NCBI RefSeq assembly: GCF_002999335.1
Contig: NW_020312667.1
Span: forward strand, 1-64,000
DNA from: Cyclospora cayetanensis
Lineage: Eukaryota; Apicomplexa; Conoidasida; Eucoccidiorida; Eimeriidae
Direction: 5' to 3'
Length of the DNA: 64,000 nt
Every line of letters starts with the position of its first letter. Positions within the stretch are counted from its first letter, which is position 1. The notes under the pieces are model-generated. The model searched no databases. It saw only the letters and a program-made list of their open reading frames with translations, and was not told the origin of the DNA. Below, one piece after another: positions 33,301 to 47,102 of the stretch. A program made the position numbers and the translations under genes.

Positions 33301-36300
33301 CCCCTGAAAGGGCTACGTTACATAATCCTTTCGCTGAAAAAAGAAGGAGCTGCGTGCACTGTGTCTCTTTCCCGTATCTGCAGGCCTGGTGGAGGTGGCG
33401 CATAGCCAATACTCGTCCCGGCCTAGCACAGCAAATAACCACTCTCAATAATGTGGCTAGGTACCGTCACTGCTCAGACACTTGCTAAATCCCAGCTTGC
33501 AATTTAAAAGCTGAATCATGCGCATGCAACCTTATGTTGAGGGAATGACGCTGCTTACGACGTGAGATCCGCGGCAAGAAGGCCCAGCCCTGCGAAAGCG
33601 TGCGCCATGCCTCTCCATTGCTGCAGCCGGTGGTTTGGCGTCGAAATGATTTTATAGGGGACTTCCCAATGATTTTGTCCAAGCGCTTGGTAGGCATACC
33701 CTACAGCCAGCCACTTCAAGGTGCCGGAGCTGGTGGAAAGCGACGCCCCCGCGAGACGCGTCCACAACTCGCAGTTCACTGCAGCAGCGCTCTCCGTTGA
33801 CTCAGCAGCAGCCGACGTCACAGCGCCAGTCGCCACAGCGAGCGCGTCTCCGCACTGGAGTAGCACCTGCTCTTGTGTAGCAGGGTCCTGTTCCAGCATC
33901 GCCTTCTGAGGGGCAGGAAAGTTCAGCACACCCGAATCTCGGGAAAAATCAAGCAGTGCAGCAGCAGCAGGAGGGGCTGCGAGAAGTGACCTCCGTGACG
34001 CGTTTGACGCACGACATTTAGCTGCTGCAAAAGAACCCCAAGTTATTGACAGGTAGTGAGACAGCACTCTCACCTCAATCTGAAGGAGCACCATAACGTC
34101 CGGAGTTATCGCCGCCTGTGCTGGCCCTTCGGTCGTTGCAGCTACCTGTCCTCGCACTTGCTTTGCCTTTCCAACCCTTTCAGACGCGCCTCCATGATCC
34201 GCAGCCGCAGAGGACGTGGACTTAAACAAACGCAACAGAACAGGCTGCGCAACTCGCCCTTGTTGCATGACATCCTGGAGCAACGCACCTAATATGGCTC
34301 TCCTACTTGAGGCGTGGCAGAGCGGAATGGCTCGGCCACAAAATTCTTGAACTAGGGCGAAGTCACCAATAGCCTGCGATGCATCACCCCGCGCAAAAAG
34401 CAGTTCTTTGCAGCACCCGCCTCTTCCTTGAGTTGCGGAGCAGAGGCAAGTGGCGGTTGCTGGAAAAAACGACGAAACGACATACCAGGGCAGCACGAGC
34501 GCAAAACGTGGTGAACGTTTGTAGGGCACTCGCATGCGAACAGGGTGCCTGTTCCACCAGCTGATAGAAGATCTCTTTTAAGAAAGGCATAAGCCGAACA
34601 ATTTCTTGGACTCGTGTCTCGATGCGTGCCAGCACTCCCTTGTGTATATTCCATGAGTGCACTGCAGCGTTGACGACAAGCCACTTTTGGCCAAAGGCCG
34701 CGCTGAAGACATGCAATGCCTCGGAACTCCATTCTTGGAATACACCCCCGCTACCTCCCTAGAGGCTGCTTGTCAGTGCAGCTGGCTGTTGGCGTAAAGA
34801 ACTGCAAAGACAACGCCCTGAAGTCGTGCAGCGAAAGTACTGAACAACTAGCTCATAGCGAACGTGTCTCCATACCTTACACGGCAACCGAACAGCAACA
34901 AGCCTTGGATTCGGCCCTCTTCGGGCATCTTCCAGTTGTCGTGCTGCACTTCTAAGTCACTCGTACTCGTCTTTGAAAGAGAAAGCAGTCCTTCAGACCC
35001 AATGGCTCCATCTCCAGCAGCTGCCATGACGCGACGGGCTTCTCTGGTTCTTAAGGAGCTCGCATGCTTTTTCGCGCTCCTGCAAACGGCCTGGAACACC
35101 ACATTGAATTGAACAAAATACGGCCCTTTTGTTGCAATCAGATTTGAGCGTTTTTTTCCTTCAGCCGCTCGAGCCCTGGTTAATTCTGGCACTAACCAGT
35201 GCGTATGCAGCTTCTACGGCGCTCACGGCTACCTCCGTTTCAAACGGTGGATCTAATCGTATGCGCAGATCCGCTTTTGAAGTATCCCCACAAAACTGAG
35301 CGTCCTCGGGTGAAAGATCCAAGTATTCTTCAGTTCCATGAACCATGGACAGGAGCGCGCTTGCAGCTCTCTCTGTTGCATTGTTGTCGCCCATCTGTAC
35401 AGCACGGCTGACCAAGTGACCAAACGCCAGTATTAGTTTTTTCACTGTACTTTCGCCCTTGCAAGAAATCGGCTGCTTTTGCACGACAGATGCATGCGTT
35501 TGCTCTGAAGATCCAAGCGCCCTTTTGGCTGAGCCTTGACAATCATCACTTGCCACACAACTGTCGGATTTGCTTGCTTCGTCTGCCAACTGCTCCAGCG
35601 CTTTTCTACGAAGATCGTCTGCATTATTTATCACCTTCTCAAGTGACCGCTCGCCTCTGGCATTGAAGACCAGATGTTGGAGCTGCAGTGTCGGAATGCA
35701 ACTTTCGGGGGCACCCGCCAGTATGCTTACAGTTTCGTGCATTCGTTCTAAGCACACAGTGAGTGAATGCAGCTCCGCTGTCTCTATCATGCTTGAATCA
35801 GGGCCCATAGAGCTCGCGGAGGCAACGACTGTGGCCATTGTAGAAACATTAGCCTGTTTTCCAGTAACGGCACGCTCACGTTTGGGGGCGTTGCAGGAAG
35901 CGTTCCTGCATTCAGCTACCAACGCCTTATCAAGGGATGCTCGCGCCGCATTTACTAACCCTTGCTCCACCTCGTACTGAGCCAGCTGGTGAGCAAGCTG
36001 CACTCGGACTGATATTTGGCTTGACTGGTAGCATTCTAGTATGTCACTGGCCTGTGCAAGATCATATCGCTTATGGTGAGGGCAGCGTAGGGATATACGT
36101 ATATGTACGATATGCGCGTGTCAGAAGATCTCTCTTCAGTTGTGTGGCTTACCTTTTTGATGTTTCTGTAAATCAGATGTCGAAATTCCGAGCCAAGACA
36201 CGGCCTGGCGACATTCCACATCGTAGCTATACAGATTTCCACAAGGTCTCTGCTTTCGCCAGAGTGTTCCATAGAAGTGAGGCACTCGCCAAGGCGGCCG

Positions 36301-39161
36301 ATAGCCTGCAAACGGGCTTCTGAAAATGGGCGTGGCTCATTCAAAGAAGCACCAGAAAACTGTAGCTTCATGGGAGAACAGGAGTCGGTATTGCTTTCGA
36401 GCTGGAGTTCCTCGAGAAATTCGTGCAAGTGCAGCGATGTCTCAATATCCAGGATTTGTTTAAGGAGGGCTGCGCCAGTCCTACTTGCAGTGTGCCACCT
36501 GAACGAAAAAAAGATCCGATCCAATGGGCGCAGAAGCCCTCTCACCTGTAGGGGTCTTGGATTCACATGTACTGGCTGTTAGTATCGACGCCAAGCCACA
36601 CACAGCTAGGGGAGCGACTACGCTGGATCTATGTGACAACGAGATTACCTAGCCAAGCACTTTGACATTGCCCTAGCAAGAAGCCAGAGTCGCTGCGTCA
36701 AAGCTGCCTTAGCTAACAAGTAAGCTGCATAAACTTCGTTTTCTTCAAACTTCCGAAGATCCCCAATAGAATTATGTAAACGGTCGAGCTCGGTGTCAAC
36801 CTGTGTTGGTGAGCCCTTGCCGATGGATGCATTACGCACAGTTTGCGGCAGATGAGAATCGAGAAGTTCCCACGAAGCTATTAATTCATTAAATGCACAA
36901 TCCGACTTGGCTTGGCTTGAATATTCTTTTGTCGACCTCGTTGAGGCCGAGGGTAGGGAGAACTTTTCAGCACGGCAACAAAGTGACACTGCCGTCTCTA
37001 CTGCAGACATCCATGGAGGGGATTCAACTTTCGTTGGAACAGGGTCGGCAATGTCGTGCTGTGCTCTAATTTTTCCGTGAACTCTGAAATATCCACACAG
37101 ATATATGTCTTTCTGTGCATTCACCAAACGTGTTCCCACCGCCACAGTCGCCACCTTTTTTTCTTCAAGTTCCCATGGAGATGCTTTATTAACGAGGAAA
37201 AGTCACTAGCTGAATGGCTGCTGCTCACACCGCCAGCTTGCGCTCCAAAGGCCTCAGGCACTTCCACCACTGAGGCTCGTGCCCGTGAGAAGCTTTGGCA
37301 TCAGTATACACTTGAGTTGCATCTTCAATTGCCTAAAGCGCTAACTCCACACTTCGGACTTTTCAAGGCTCTCGTGTGTTTGTTACTCGTTGATCAAAAG
37401 CAGAAGCCACCGATTGAAAGCTTCATAGGCTACAAATTTAAGTGTGTACTGTAAGACCTTCGAGCAAAGCACAACAGGGTGCCTTGATATTACCTTTTGC
37501 GCTTTATGGAGCTTGCCTCCATCCTCAAAGCAAAAGGCTGCATGAAGAAGGAATGAAGTGAGCAGTTGTAGTTCCATTGCATCGCTGGGTCGATCAAACG
37601 TGCCTAAGCCTTGGACTGGAATAGGCTTCGCAGGCGCAGCTTTGGGCGCTTTCTGGACCTTATCTGAGACTTTCGGCTCTGCTATCTGTTGAACTCTGCA
37701 ACGCCTCTCAGTGGTTCCACCGCACAAAAGCGATCTACATCCACGAAGGAAATTTCATAAATGGATATCCGAGGGCGACATGCTGCTGGCCTTCACATGC
37801 CAAAGCCCTGTGAGTGCTTACTGTATCAATGGCATTATTCTCTCCAAAATGGTGCAGAAATTCCTAGCCCAGGATGACCTCATGAAAGGCCGTACGTGAG
37901 CGAGAAGCACTTTCAGGGCATGCTGTTTGAAAATCCTCAGACTGCATGAAAACGAGTTGCACGCCTTCAGTAAGCGTCTCTAGTGATGTTTTGCGCACTG
38001 CAAAAATTTAATGCGCGTGTAAGATGTAGAGTGTACTGCTTGCTTCTCCACAAGGTATTAGTGGAGTTGGTGTGCCACTGGATGGATCGTTTGGGCGCTT
38101 TTTCACCCGTGGAATACCATGTAGCTGCCAAAGGGAGCGTTCAAACAACGAGAACTGATTTTGTTTAACGCAAATATTCATACGGAAATAAATTTGGCTC
38201 TTCGTTTGCAATCATAAGGGCCTTTTCTATGAAGCTGAGGGCATTGACATGCTGTTCCAAGAGCGCCACCCCTCTGGCGCCTGCAAAGTGAGAGTAACGT
38301 GTGCCTAGAAACGCTCTGAGACGCAAACAAAGCCTTTTTCTGGAGCGCAATCACCTAGGATCAAGCTTGGAGAAAGCACTGACGATAGACATTTACGTAT
38401 CTTACAGTTAGCTGTCCAGTACAAGAATACCAGAGACTCAGCTGAGTCATATTGCAAGATTAAAAAATCAGTCAACCAACATACGAACATAATAACGCAC
38501 CGAACAAGCAGTCCATAAGCTTGTGTGTGTAGCGTTTGACCTCCAACTTTGTCGAATAGCTGGCCATGAATAGAAAAATAACAAATTGGACACGCTTGTG
38601 ACATGATCCTCGGCGGCGCCACTCCAAATTACTGCAGCTCTTAGCTATGCTTTCATCTCTGTCAAAAATGCATCACTAAAGTAGCTAACCTGAAAAACAC
38701 TTATTGCCTTTTCTAGGTGGCCTTGTCCGCAGGCGTGCATGCAAAATGCAAGTACCATCTCTGGAGAAAGTTAAACGGAAAGCCAGAGCCACGAAACGGC
38801 ACTGAGGGCTTGCTTTTGCCCGCCTGGGAGGAACTTTGGAACGAAAATGGCGTGTAGAATCTATCTGATTTGCCTATGAGACTTGCTGTGGTGGATAAAG
38901 TACATGGGGAGTGGGAATCGTACAGTCTGGATTATGTGGGGCCTCCTGAAAACTGACAAAAAAACTAGTTGAGTTTCTTTCCAGTGCCAGTAGTGAGAGC
39001 TTACCAGCACTGAGGTCGATCAACGATGTTTCTGCCAGCGAACATATTTCGCGGTATGCCAGTTCCAGCCTCCTTGAGGCCAGATAATGGTCAGATCCTT
39101 GTTGGACTGGACGGCACTCGTCAATGAGGCGTAGAAGGTGTTGCACGCGTGCCTCTGACAT
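27370..39161 (-). CDS. CFAP46: CFAP46-like axonemal central-pair protein, intron-dense
   Basis: A series of minus-strand exons linked by GT-AG sites. First exons: 39005-39161 (ATG) and 38690-38760. Last exons, joined in phase: 31179-32111, 30284-30970, 29387-30185, 28797-29085 and 27370-28612 (TAA). Large open blocks between lie at about 32.24-32.63, 32.75-33.45, 33.55-34.53, 35.16-36.00, 36.05-36.57, 36.65-37.15 and 37.50-37.73 kb, with small ones near 37.8-38.35 and 38.48-38.62 kb. The product would exceed 2500 residues. It is helical and TPR-like (VLVHLELAKWFFSMRPPQ). The C-terminal block has LLLLPDMHLSHFAFECLP followed by CRIFRDFSLHMF, which resembles the CHAT-like end of CFAP46. CFAP46 belongs to the C1d projection of the ciliary central apparatus; in coccidia the only motile flagella are on male gametes, so expression there is inferred. 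Identification is from pattern memory; some junctions (near 32.2 kb) are unresolved and two adjacent genes cannot be fully excluded. Confidence 0.65.
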
Positions 39162-40622
39162 ATTTAGCTATACATTTAACTGCATATAGTGTTACCGGTG
39201 GCTTTTTTACAAAGAGTTTCAATGCGCAGTAGCCGTTGCTTTATGAAAGCCGCCCACAGCGTCCCAATGGCCACAAACAGGCCCGGTTCGAAATGTGGCA
39301 CCTTTTGCCGCTGAGACAGTCAATGTGAGCAAGCATGAGATTATCACTGTTCCCTGAAGGCTTTTTGTGCATCCAGTTCAGGAAATTGGCTTCAGTAACT
39401 GTCCTTTGGTGGATGGAGGGGAAGCAGCAAGAAATTAGCACGAAGGAAATTTTCGCTTCCTAGAGGCAAATCACCTTGTTTCTGTTGCTTATCACAGCAG
39501 AAAAATACCTGGTGATGTATAAAGAAGTACGAAAACACAATCATTTCAAGGCGGGACAAGATCTTACATGAAACCCCTGCCCTCCTGCTCCACGGACCGG
39601 CACCAAAGGGTGACCCCAAGCTGCGTGACAGCGTCGAGGGAAGCACTTTCCCCACAAGTTACGCAAAAGACATCATGTTGCTTTTGATTGTATCATGGCA
39701 GAGTAGATTGCAAGTGTGTCTAGCCAATGGATTGGGGTTTGGGGCGTACCGCAGCCGACCTCGATGTTCGCCGTTGCGCCATTACAAACCGATTCCTTAG
39801 AGGAGCGCAACCACTTTGTTGGCACCACCAAGCTGCTTGATTGCAATCAGTCAACTGATTCTTTCAAGAGGTGGATAGGCAGGGTAAAGGGCTATACTTA
39901 GCAACGTACGAACAAGCGGTTTGTTCGGTCTCGACGCGGAACGAAAAGAAACTGGCCGAGAATTTGTGAGGGCGTAGGTAGCTGTGGATTGGCTAATGCA
40001 GTAAAATGTTGTAGGCAGGTAAGCTCCGGAAAAACTCAATGTAAAGAGTTTTGTTGGGGCTGTTATGCAAGAACCACACGATTAAACCGACTGGGCAACC
40101 TGGTGCCTCCGATAACCCGAATGCCAGTACTCGAGCGTTTGCACATGTACTCCATTTGGAACAGAAAGAATAAAAGCATTGGCAATGAGACACGATAAGT
40201 TTTCCTGTGTGTGCGATATTTTCTACTTTGGGTACATGAGGAAAAACGAACAAACATCACATTACCCAGCCTTCAAACAGACGCTTCAACAGCATGGCGC
40301 GACGATACACTGGTATCCCGAGGACGGGCCTAGGGTAGGTGCAACGGTGCCACAAAGAAGCAGAATGTATTATTCTATGAGTGCAGCTGAATGTTGCTCT
40401 ACCTCTCCACGCGGAAAACGGAAATATTCGTTGGACGCTCTGGGACCGACAGGTGCTTCTGTTGTCAATGACGCTTTCGCAGAGAGTAGGGGGTGGCCTG
40501 AGCCAGTCATTTCGCCGACCAGCTGCAAAATAAAGCCATTTTATCCAGTGACGCAACCTCACAGACTCATTTAAGATTCATGGGACGTTGGGGAGCCACT
40601 TCTCGCTATGCAACGCGTAGTT
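39162..40622. other. Intergenic region
   Basis: About 1.5 kb with no gene or clear repeat seen. It should contain the promoter of the CFAP46-like gene and the 3' UTR of the subtilisin gene. A short frame at 40179-40574 (+) has no recognisable features. Confidence 0.5.
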
Positions 40623-43600
40623 CTACGGAAAACACACTCCCAGCAAACAGGAAGCTCTTGCCAAGGATGCCATCCGCGGTCTTTCTGGAGCAGTACTTGC
40701 TTTAGTGCCTGCGGTTGTTGGAAGTGCTACAACGGGGAACTGCGGGGCAGAGCCACGGTACGGCATGCTGGCATGTGGCCCAGGCTGTAACGAGGTAGGA
40801 GTAGACGTAGACCATGATCGGTTAGTCAACCCGGATGTAAGGGGAGTTGGGATGTATGTACCATAAGACGGGGTAAGATTCTGCTCGTTAAGTAGTCCAG
40901 ACCCAGGCAATCCTAAAGATTGGGGTGTAGTTTGCACACTGCGTCCCGTGACAGTGCGGCTTGCAGTCGGCTCTCGCAAGTGCCGCAGGCGCTCTCGGTG
41001 CATAGTTACGAGATAATATGCTTGTTCCTCCGGCAGAATATCCTCACGAATGCATACTGTGTTGTCGAAGGAACTCATGTGGGACTTTGCCATGGCCATG
41101 GCAATCTCCTTGCTATTTAAGCGCAAAGACTTGAATCCACTTGTACAGCTACATGTTCGCAGAGGTTCCGGGGTAAGGAGCGCTTGACACAGGGCGTTGA
41201 CTCCACAGCCCCCGTTCCCTGTACACGGACCACGGCTTGGTGAGCCTGAGAAATTGGCCAGTGCAAAGTTGGAAACATATGGGAGAATGAGCGCGTGCAT
41301 GTGTTGGAAGGCACTCTTATGGAGGTGCCGCCCCAACTACACTATTGAAGTTGGATGCAACAATCGTCGAAGGCACTTGTAATACTCATACAGCGCATGT
41401 TTTGAATTAATTGGTCCGTGCGCCGCCTAGCTCTCTTGGGGTACTGTGTTTTTCATTCACCAAACACAAAGGCGCAGGAGTTTCTTCCTGTTCATCGGCA
41501 CTCTACTTGGTTTCATCTTACTTATTCTTAGGCATTGCGCAGAAGGTCCAGATACACCATTCCACACGGTGCCAATTGGGCATATGCAGTCAAAAGTTCC
41601 GCTGAAGTTGCAGCATTGGGCTTGCAATGGACAAGGTGATGGGATTAGATTTTGTAGGCCGAGGCTGCATTCGTCGATATCTATACACGTTTCCTGAGTC
41701 TGCTGGAATCCCCGACGGCACTTGCACTGATAGCTGCCCACTGTGTTAACGCACACGGATGCAGGCCCACATGGACTAAATATGCACTCGTCGATGTCCA
41801 CGCACACCTTTCCGTCCCCTTCGAATCCACGATTGCACACACATTTTGCTCTTCCTTGAGCATCTGTACACGTCGCGTGCGGGCTGCATGAAGCTGTAGC
41901 ACACGTCATGGGAAGAACAGGGCGGGCTGCATACGGGTCTAGTGTGTCTTCCTTTGCAAGTGTACTCCATGCGTCAACAGTGCCTCCAGTAGCGATCAGC
42001 CCTGCAATGCGCAGCACGTAGATGCGGTCTGGCCTATGGCTCATCATGAAATATTGACGCACTCGTATGCGAGCATAGAGACAGCATCCCGTGTGTACTC
42101 CTAAGTAAACTCATCATGGCGGTAGATTGAGCTCGTTGCGCTTTTTTGTTTGCTGCCGCTTTGTCCTCCTGATGCCTTAAGAAATTATTTTACGGCTGAT
42201 ATTCCAGATAATCCAAGGATAGCAGTTTTCTACCTACCTTCAAGGTAAGGGTTCTTCTTCACGCTTCGTAGCAGTCTTTGTATGACCTGTCGATAATTTA
42301 GGTGGGGTCGACGGGTCCAAAGAAGGGCGATGGTGCCTGTCACCATTGGAACAGCGAAGCTGGTACCACTCACGGACCGGTAGCTTCTCCTAGCTGACGT
42401 TGCCATGATGTTGGCTCCTGGCGCTGCTACGTCCACCTGCTTCCTGCCATAGCTACTGAAAGGCGCTAGCTGCCCGTTGCGACTGATGGCAGCAACAGAT
42501 ACGACGTTATCGAGGTCGTAGGATGCTGGAAAAACCGGTTGCCTGCACAAATAGCACCACAGATTATATGAATTACGAGTTTTTGTCGCGTGTGATCATA
42601 CACTTAGGAATCAGTTCAACAAGCGACCGAGATTACTGTCTGCCATGAGGGCGCTGATTCACTTGTCGTTGTCATTATTGCCATTGTAGTTCCCTGCAGC
42701 CGCTACCACAATCATCCCTGCTTGTCGGGCTCGCTGAACTGCCTCTTGTAGGCCCTTGAAGCCACTACCTCTCCCTCCGTAACTGTTGTTTGAAAGCTTA
42801 ATTCCTTTACCAATAGCGTAGTCGAGCGACCTGGCAAATGCGCTTATGGTTCCTTTTATTTCCTCGTTGAGAGCCTTAAGGACCAGAATATCGCACCCCC
42901 AGCATACGCCAGTTAGCCCAATGCCGTTATTCGGCTCGGAAGCAATGATGCCTGCAGAGGCTGTACCATGACCGTTTTCATCCATCGGCAAATTTGTTCC
43001 GTTTACAAAATCCTGTGGCAGAAACGCATATCTGTGCACGGTACAACGCGTTTTCTGACGTATTCAAGAAACTGAAGACTAACTTTCATAGTTCCAGTAG
43101 CTTCAGTGTGAGCACACCAATGTATTAGTTCAGCTTACCCATCCAACACAGTCATCCACGAAGCCATTAAAATCATCATCTAGGCCATTCCCACATATCT
43201 CCTCAGGATTTCGCCATATTTGGTTCTTTAAATCAGGATGCTCGTAGTCTACGCCGCTGTCTATGACAGCCACTGTGAATCGGGGTTTGACTCCCAGGCC
43301 TGATTTTTACAGCGCGCACACAGCTTTAGCAATCCATAGCACGCTAAGTTCAGATGTTGATACCTACCGTGCCTTTTCACAACGTGTCCAGTCGGCCTGC
43401 GCATGTGAAATCCTGCCCAACGTGCTGAGCACAGTTTGCCCGAAATCCTACCTGTCCAAACATCCCAGGCATTAGGAGCTTCGATCCCCCACCTTGTTGG
43501 TCCACTATCCACAATGGCCCACTGTTGCCACGTATAGGGATCATTTGTCATGACCTCCAGCCGGCGGTTAGGCGCGCGGTTCTGGCTATCGGTGCCATGT

Positions 43601-44904
43601 TGCGTCGAGTCGGTTGGGCTGTCACGCTCCTGGCTCACGCGCACCTGTCCCTCTTCATGAGATTGATCCGAATCAAGCAAAGGCAGTTGCACTTCGGTAT
43701 CAAAATCACTTACCATGTGGTCAGTGTACACGTGGCTCACGAAATTCTTCAGCTTCAACACCTTGGCAACAAATTCTCCAATGCGCCACAGAGGAGGTAC
43801 TTCAAATATCTCCATTCCCAGATTGCGAAGGTAAACGGATTGCATACGGTGTGTGCCTTGGAAGAGAGAAGCAAGCTGCCTAAGGAACTGGTTTCTGTGA
43901 CCAAACATCTCTATCCACATGGATGGCTTGTATTCCTTGTAGCATATAATCACATTCCGTTTGTAGTTTGGTAGAACGCTCGCTGTCCTCAAAAACAAGC
44001 CCGAAAATAGTGAATCCACGCGACGACCAAGTCCTTCCCAGAGGCTGCCCTTACCTGGAATAAGCCACTCTTGCCCCTCTGCCAGAAAGTTGGCAAGGTT
44101 CAGTGGGTTCGTAATATCTCTTGTCCGATATAATAGGCTGTACGCCAGAGGAGAGGGTATGGATATGCTGCTGCCAGTATCAGCGACACTAAGAACAGTT
44201 TCGATAGCCATTCGCCTGTCCGCGCTCTCATCAACTTGCGAGCCGTACTGCATGTCATTTTCGCCAGCAGGTGCTGCTGATTGGTTGTGGAACTGGCTCT
44301 GGATGGAGCCGCCACGTGGAGCCGCCCTTTCATACTCTTTCGTGTCCGCCCCTGATAAAGAAAAATCCGATGAATTATGGCTTTCGACTTCCCAATCATT
44401 AAGATGTTTAGGCAAAGATGTATAAGGCTTGGGTCCGTTTTCATTGCTTTCTTCGGTGTGCGATAGTTTTGGTTTTTGGTGCAGTTCTGACAGATCCCCC
44501 AGTCGAAGGTTGCTTTTTCTTTTTGTTGGTGGCCCTTCAAAGGATTCAGCTGTTGTGTCTTGACTCTTTAATGCCTCTTCGAGTCCTTGTTCGTTCTGAA
44601 TAGTGGCAAAGCTGCTTACATCATGCCCAGGCCCTTCCTTTACATCCTGAAGATGGGTATCGTCCCCTTCTGTTGAAACATCGTATTCAGAGGAGGACAG
44701 TCCAGAAACTTGTGAAGTCACAAGAGTTGTATAGCGTCTATTTAAATAATCTTCGGAGGGAGCTGCGTCAGGCAAAGCCTCATGAAGGGATGCGGTGGGA
44801 ATATACCCTCCAAGAGCAGAAAGAAAGAAAACCAGTGGGCACACGCGGGGGGCTATTCGTAGCATTAGTCTCGAAAGGCCTCCTCTAGTCAATAACCTGG
44901 TCAT
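40623..44904 (-). CDS. Secreted subtilisin-like serine protease with EGF modules
   Basis: Six exons join in phase: 43452-44904, 43139-43299, 42663-43012, 42238-42542, 41522-42100 and 40623-41245, about 1156 residues from the ATG at 44904. A signal peptide is visible (hydrophobic CPLVFFLSALGGY near residues 22-34). A Ser-rich spacer and a propeptide-like region follow. The S8 catalytic set is complete: Asp in VAVIDSGVDYEHPD (about 498), His in NGHGTASAG (about 553), the oxyanion Asn in VVAAAGNYNG (about 646) and Ser in SGTSFAVPM (about 716). After the protease come Cys-rich EGF modules, including two with the calcium-binding DIDEC start (VDIDECIFSPCG, IDIDECSLG), then another Cys-rich segment and a Ser/Thr/Pro-rich tail. 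No C-terminal membrane segment is seen. Coccidian subtilases process secreted invasion or egress proteins; the substrate here is unknown. Confidence 0.9.
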
Positions 44905-47102
44905 CTCTTCAATTTCATGAGTGCTGTGGTGCTACTGGAAAAATTCGTTGGCTGTGGATTTGCGAGCGCTTCATCCGTTCAGTCAACCGAAAGAACAGCT
45001 ACAAGGGGTTACGATGAGAAACAATGGATATACGGAAGGAATCCGGTGAATTCCATGACAAAGCAAGTATTTGCCGTGGTATCTGTGTGATTGAAAATGC
45101 CATCTTTACTGAATCGTTCTTCCGGGTTGGGACACTAACGCCTGGGGGGTCGCCGTGCAGCATTGGCCCATCCCAGGTGTGATTACTGGCAGCAGATAAG
45201 CAACCTCGTCCAGAAACACCAAACCCACGTGTTTACGACGAAAGCAAGGCTATACAATTATAAAATACCGAACATTACCCATTATAGCTGTAATGCCCCC
45301 ATATTCCCCTAGGGAGGGTGCAACTGGCGAGGTCCACGGGCATTGAAGCACGTTAACAGAACACATGAAATCCTGCACTTCAGTGGTTCCTTAGATTCTA
45401 CTTGGCTAGTTTCTGCATATAGATACGGCTTTAATTTATTTAACCAGGCTCTTTTCTAGAAGAAGTGTAACGGAGCCCTTCTGGTGTAGCATTGCTGGCA
45501 TGCTGGCTCAGTCGAGCTCTACGCATTTCGTCTCCTCACTTCTTTGATGCATAGCATATTCCGAGCCAATATCCTGATAAGTGCACCTGTTTATATCCTC
45601 TATTTATAAGCAGGCAGGAAGGAAGTTGAGTACCTTTCCCTAGCAGTGAACCAACCTATTCTACCCAGCGGCACTGCTGTCCAATTGAAAACTCCTGCTG
45701 CGCGAAGAAACTGAAGAACAAAGTTGCTACCCACCCAAGAAGCGTCCTACTTGTGAGCCTTGTCTGACCAAACAAAGGTATTTTTGTCCTTGACAGCACT
45801 GTTCCTGGCCGTAATTATCGCCTCGGGCAGCATGCTGCACTCCTTTACAGGCTCACCTGAGGGATGCGCAAGTGCAAGACCATTGCCTATCATGTAGTGT
45901 AGGCTGCTACTATGCAGCGACATTCAGCTCAAGCCATCAATTTAGCATTGAGTTAGCAATGATGGCGCCTATTTTATTAGCGGACAGAGCCGAAGTGGTA
46001 ACGTCACCCACACGGTAACGAGCGAAGCTACGCGTAGGCACTTCGCACTACATTAGCTATAATGCATAGAGTGAGCAGGACATTCAGTAATTGGTTTCTC
46101 TGTTCATACATCCTGCGTACTTGCGTAGAAGCTTTAGCTAGATAAAACAAGAGGCACTGTTGTGCGCATGTACGCAAGATGCAAGTGATAACTGGCTGTG
46201 AATGCCCAGAGTATTTGGAGGATGCAGCTCAGCGCGTCGTGTTTGGCCCCCTACCTCTACTTCGACACTTCAAACAGTACAGTCAGGGGAAGGATAGGTT
46301 TCTTTTGCATATACTCAATACCTTTCTATCTAGTTTGTATTGAGTTTGGAGTCAAGTGTATTTCCCCTGAGGCCCTAGATGGGGAGTTGCACACGTCATG
46401 ATCTAGTACAAGTTGAAAACCACGACAGAGACTAGCGGTCTGGCACCTACGTGGCCTTTGTAGCCTCATATAAAGCTGAAAGTGAAATGCCACCATCACG
46501 ACTTCCTCAAATATTCCGTTAATCGAGGAAACCCAGAGAATGAAGAAGCCTCTGTTGCTGCAAAGATGCTTGGCCTTCCCACAGATTGTCGTAGCAGCTG
46601 CCATTCCGAGCTTGAGCTAGATGTTTCCCCCACTAATTGGATAGCATTGACGATAGCCTTCAAGAAAAGAAACTTAGTTTGAATGTTACAGCGAATCAAG
46701 CATTTTGCTCGTGTGTATTCACTCTAGCGCACCCTCATAACCCACAGCAGAAGAAAGTGTCGTGGGCCTTTACCACTTGAAGATGTAGCACTTCCTCTCT
46801 ATATACTCAGCCTCAGGGTTCTGAATGATCGCTGATAGTTGAAGCATGGGCGTTGGCAAGCCGTCGCAAAATCCTGCACCACGTACTGCACGGATCGGCA
46901 GGGGGCCAACTAGAGGGCAGCGTGACGGGTAGAGCATATATGTTAGCCCCAAAGCAGTTAATCAAAAGCATAGCGGAACTAAATAATCAAAAACGGGATC
47001 TGGAGCAAAAATTCAGTCTCACACACTTGTGCAGGCTAGGCTGCAAGCCCGATCCACTCCGCACTCCGCCAGCGTGGGCAACAGGAATTTTCAGCTTTGG
47101 TG
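44905..47102. other. Intergenic region
   Basis: About 2.2 kb with no supported gene. It contains a copy of the dispersed repeat near 46.2 kb (listed separately) and otherwise unremarkable AT-leaning sequence. The subtilisin promoter is expected at its left end. Confidence 0.5.
46195..46405. repeat. Dispersed repeat, copy 1
   Basis: Shares a diverged segment with 59795-59990: GAGTATTTGGAGGATGCAGC corresponds to GAGTACTTGGAGTGCATGAA...TGCAGC, and about 130 bp later AGTTTGTATTGAGTTTGGAG corresponds to AGCTTGTATTGAGTCTGGAT. The second match at the same order and spacing argues against chance. Confidence 0.55.
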
